Source of the DNA: Streptomyces sp. NRRL WC-3549
GTDB lineage: Bacteria; Actinomycetota; Actinomycetes; Streptomycetales; Streptomycetaceae
DNA: 6,509 nt
Assembly: GCF_000721935.1 (NCBI RefSeq)
Contig: NZ_KL585385.1
Coordinates: forward strand, 18,093 to 24,601
Reading direction: 5' to 3'
Part shown: piece after piece, positions 4,716 to 6,509 of the stretch
Numbering within the stretch: position 1 is the first letter of the stretch
Layout: each line of letters begins with the position of its first letter
Program-made: the position numbers and the translations under genes
The notes under the pieces: generated by a model
What the model saw: only the letters and a program-made list of their open reading frames with translations
What the model was told of the DNA's origin: nothing
The model's database searches: none

Positions 4716-6509
4716 TCATGGACGGCACGGAGAGAGCTGAGGGCTGACCAGTTCCGGAGGAGGGCCGGGGTCGACCCGGACGAACACCTCGTCGGGCCCG
4801 GTTCCGGAACTGGCCCCCTCCGTCAGCAGGTACGCCTGGGCTTCGCCGATGTGGAAGAACATGCCGTGCAGTTGCAACGTGCCCGCCGCGACCCTGCGCG
4901 CGACCGAGTCATGTGCCCGCAGGTGTTCCAACTGCTGGACCACATTGGTCAGACAGAGCTGTTCCGCGGCATCGGCGGGCAGGCGGCCGGAGATGCGCGC
5001 CCAGGGGTGGTGGCGCGACTTCATGCGCGTGAGGCTCGGCAGACCGTGCCGCAGCCAGCGCCACAGCGGAGTCCGGGGAGTCTTCGGGGAGCCGTCCAGG
5101 AGCGCCTGCATGGCTCCGCAGCCTGAATGGCCGCAGATGGTGATCGATTCGACTCCCAGCACATCCACCGCGTACTCGATGGCAGCGGCCACCGAGTCGT
5201 CGATACGCGATGCCTCCTCGGCGACCGGTGGCGGAACGAGATTGCCGATGTTCCTCACGGTGAGGAGATCGCCTGGCCCACTGGAGGTGATCATGCTGGT
5301 GACCAGTCCGGAATCGGCACAGGTGAGGAACAGGTGGGACGGCCGCTGCCCCTCTGCGGCCAGCCGTGCCAGTTCCTCGCGGACGAGTGGCGCAGTGGTG
5401 CGCTGAAAGGAACTGAGGCCCCTGAGCAATGGGCCGATGCCCGGTCGATCCGCCGATGCGGCCACGGAAGTGCTCGGCGGGCCGGCCGGTCCGAGGCGTG
5501 GTGGCCCCGGGCTGACGAAGGCGGACACGGCGCCGGGGCTGGTCCGCTCGTGGCAGTGGTGGTTGCGCCAGGGCGTCCAGGGGCGGCAGCAGATGTGGGC
5601 CTCGGACTCCGGCCCGGCGATGTCGGCCCCTGCGCGGCACGTGATCTCGATATGGCCCCCCAGAGCGGTCTGTGTGCCGCACCAGTCCTGGATCGCCTCG
5701 TAGGCGGCGTGGTCCATGAAGGAACCGTCCAGCTCCACCGTTGCGTCCGCGCCACGCGGCAACCGGGCGAGGACTCGGCTGAGCCGGGGGACGGCGAGGA
5801 AGGTGAGCTGTCCGCGAGCCGTCACCCTGTACCGGCCGTCGCGCTCGGCGACGGTGATCCGTGTCCGGGCCAGCCGGTGCAGGGCCAGCGCCACCGCCAT
5901 CGCGATGCCGATCACCACGCCCTTGAGCACGCCGACGAGGAGCACGCCGAGGATCGTGGCCGCGTAGACCGGGAACTCGTGGTGTCTGTGGACGTTGCGG
6001 ATGTGGGCGAAGTTGACCATCTGGACCCCGACGACCATCACCAGCGCGCCGAGTGCGGCCAGGGGGATCCGCTCGAGTGCGGTGACCAGCAGCAGGGCGG
6101 CCAGCAGCACCCAGAGACCGTGCAGCACGGTGGCTGCCCGACTCGTCGCCCCCGCACGGACGTTGGCCGAGCTGCGCACGGCCCCACCGGAGACCGCGAG
6201 CCCTCCGAGGAGGCCCGCCAGGAAGTTGGCGACACCCTGGGCCCGGAGCTCCCGGTCGAGATCCGAGCGCTCGACGAGCGGCGCCGGTGCCGTCTCGTCC
6301 TTGGCCGACGCCGCCGTCCGTTCGGCCGTGAGCTTGTCCACGGCGACTGCGGCGAGCAGTGATTCCAGGCTGGCCACGAGCATGACGGTGAACACAGCCG
6401 TGGCGAGTCCGGCGACGGGTCCGTGCGGCATGTCGGGGAGCGCGTGAGAGCGCCAGGAGGGCAACTCGACCCGGGCGATGCCCGGTGCGGCGGCACCTGC
6501 CACGGCCGG
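4716..6509 (-). CDS. SulP anion transporter - STAS - beta-carbonic anhydrase fusion (N-terminus missing)
   Basis: The frame is open to the right edge, so the gene is cut there; the GTG at 6503 is only the first start-like codon. Numbering from it, 595 residues are visible. Residues 28-210 are the C-terminal membrane part of a SulP transporter, with the signature SLESLLAAVAVDKL (45-58) and SGGAVRSSANVRAGA (105-119) and several hydrophobic helices. A STAS-like domain follows (about 214-290), then a Cys/His-rich linker (301-320) and a Pro/Ser/Gly-rich stretch. Residues about 355-560 are a beta-class carbonic anhydrase: zinc ligands C395, H459 and C462 (GHSGCGAM) and D397 are present. Such fusions are thought to couple CO2/bicarbonate conversion to bicarbonate or other anion transport at the membrane; the actual anion cannot be told from sequence. 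The oddity is CADSG at 395-399, where the family has CxDxR: the dyad Arg is replaced by Gly399 (GGA, 5309-5307). No acs-like operon link is visible. Confidence 0.9.
   Translation of the reverse strand, partial: PAVAGAAAPGIARVELPSWRSHALPDMPHGPVAGLATAVFTVMLVASLESLLAAVAVDKLTAERTAASAKDETAPAPLVERSDLDRELRAQGVANFLAGLLGGLAVSGGAVRSSANVRAGATSRAATVLHGLWVLLAALLLVTALERIPLAALGALVMVVGVQMVNFAHIRNVHRHHEFPVYAATILGVLLVGVLKGVVIGIAMAVALALHRLARTRITVAERDGRYRVTARGQLTFLAVPRLSRVLARLPRGADATVELDGSFMDHAAYEAIQDWCGTQTALGGHIEITCRAGADIAGPESEAHICCRPWTPWRNHHCHERTSPGAVSAFVSPGPPRLGPAGPPSTSVAASADRPGIGPLLRGLSSFQRTTAPLVREELARLAAEGQRPSHLFLTCADSGLVTSMITSSGPGDLLTVRNIGNLVPPPVAEEASRIDDSVAAAIEYAVDVLGVESITICGHSGCGAMQALLDGSPKTPRTPLWRWLRHGLPSLTRMKSRHHPWARISGRLPADAAEQLCLTNVVQQLEHLRAHDSVARRVAAGTLQLHGMFFHIGEAQAYLLTEGASSGTGPDEVFVRVDPGPPPELVSPQLSPCRP

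Noticed and set aside
5127..6362. 411-codon open frame on the plus strand, antisense to the SulP fusion
   Set aside because: Shadow frame with biased composition and no family features, while the opposite strand encodes conserved SulP and STAS motifs.
6501..6503. GTG at 6503 as the true start of the SulP fusion
   Set aside because: The frame stays open to the window edge and the first half of the SulP membrane domain is missing, so the gene begins further right.
1..6509. CRISPR arrays, tRNA or rRNA genes, integrases or prophage modules
   Set aside because: None seen on either strand. The single holin-family gene belongs to a conserved chromosomal operon and the Tn5 end is a library artefact.

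Overview
The window is high-GC DNA from an actinomycete, almost certainly Streptomyces or a close relative. The codon use, GTG starts, GC-rich hairpins and every recognisable protein fit that lineage. All genes lie on the minus strand, so transcription runs from the right edge to the left.

In order of transcription: (1) the 3' part of a large gene (4716 to the right edge) for a SulP anion transporter fused to a STAS domain and a beta-class carbonic anhydrase; its N-terminal half lies outside the window. (2) A 321-base gap (4395-4715) with several hairpins behind the first gene and a DasR-operator-like palindrome in front of the next. (3) acs, acetyl-CoA synthetase, 651 aa, complete. (4) A gap of almost 400 bases (2045-2438) with a strong hairpin terminator behind acs and the long nhaA leader. 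(5) nhaA, Na+/H+ antiporter, 466 aa, followed after 39 bases by (6) a small two-helix membrane protein of the holin superfamily III type, whose stop codon overlaps (ATGA) the start of (7) a further gene cut off after 19 codons. nhaA, the holin-like gene and gene 7 look like one operon. The order acs / holin-like / next gene resembles the mycobacterial block Rv3667 acs - Rv3669 - Rv3670 ephE - Rv3671c marP, so gene 7 is probably an alpha/beta hydrolase.

The first 20 bases are not genomic. They contain the exact 19-bp Tn5 mosaic end used in Nextera library adaptors, so the left edge is a contig end with untrimmed adaptor, and gene 7 is cut by this artefact rather than by biology.

This is mainly housekeeping sequence: acetate activation, pH/Na+ homeostasis and bicarbonate or sulfate handling. 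I do not see an undescribed multi-gene system. The points most worth a second look are the carbonic anhydrase domain, which lacks the Arg of its Asp-Arg catalytic dyad (CADSG instead of CxDxR), the DasR-like site in front of acs, the Cys/His-rich linker of the fusion, and the adaptor remnant.
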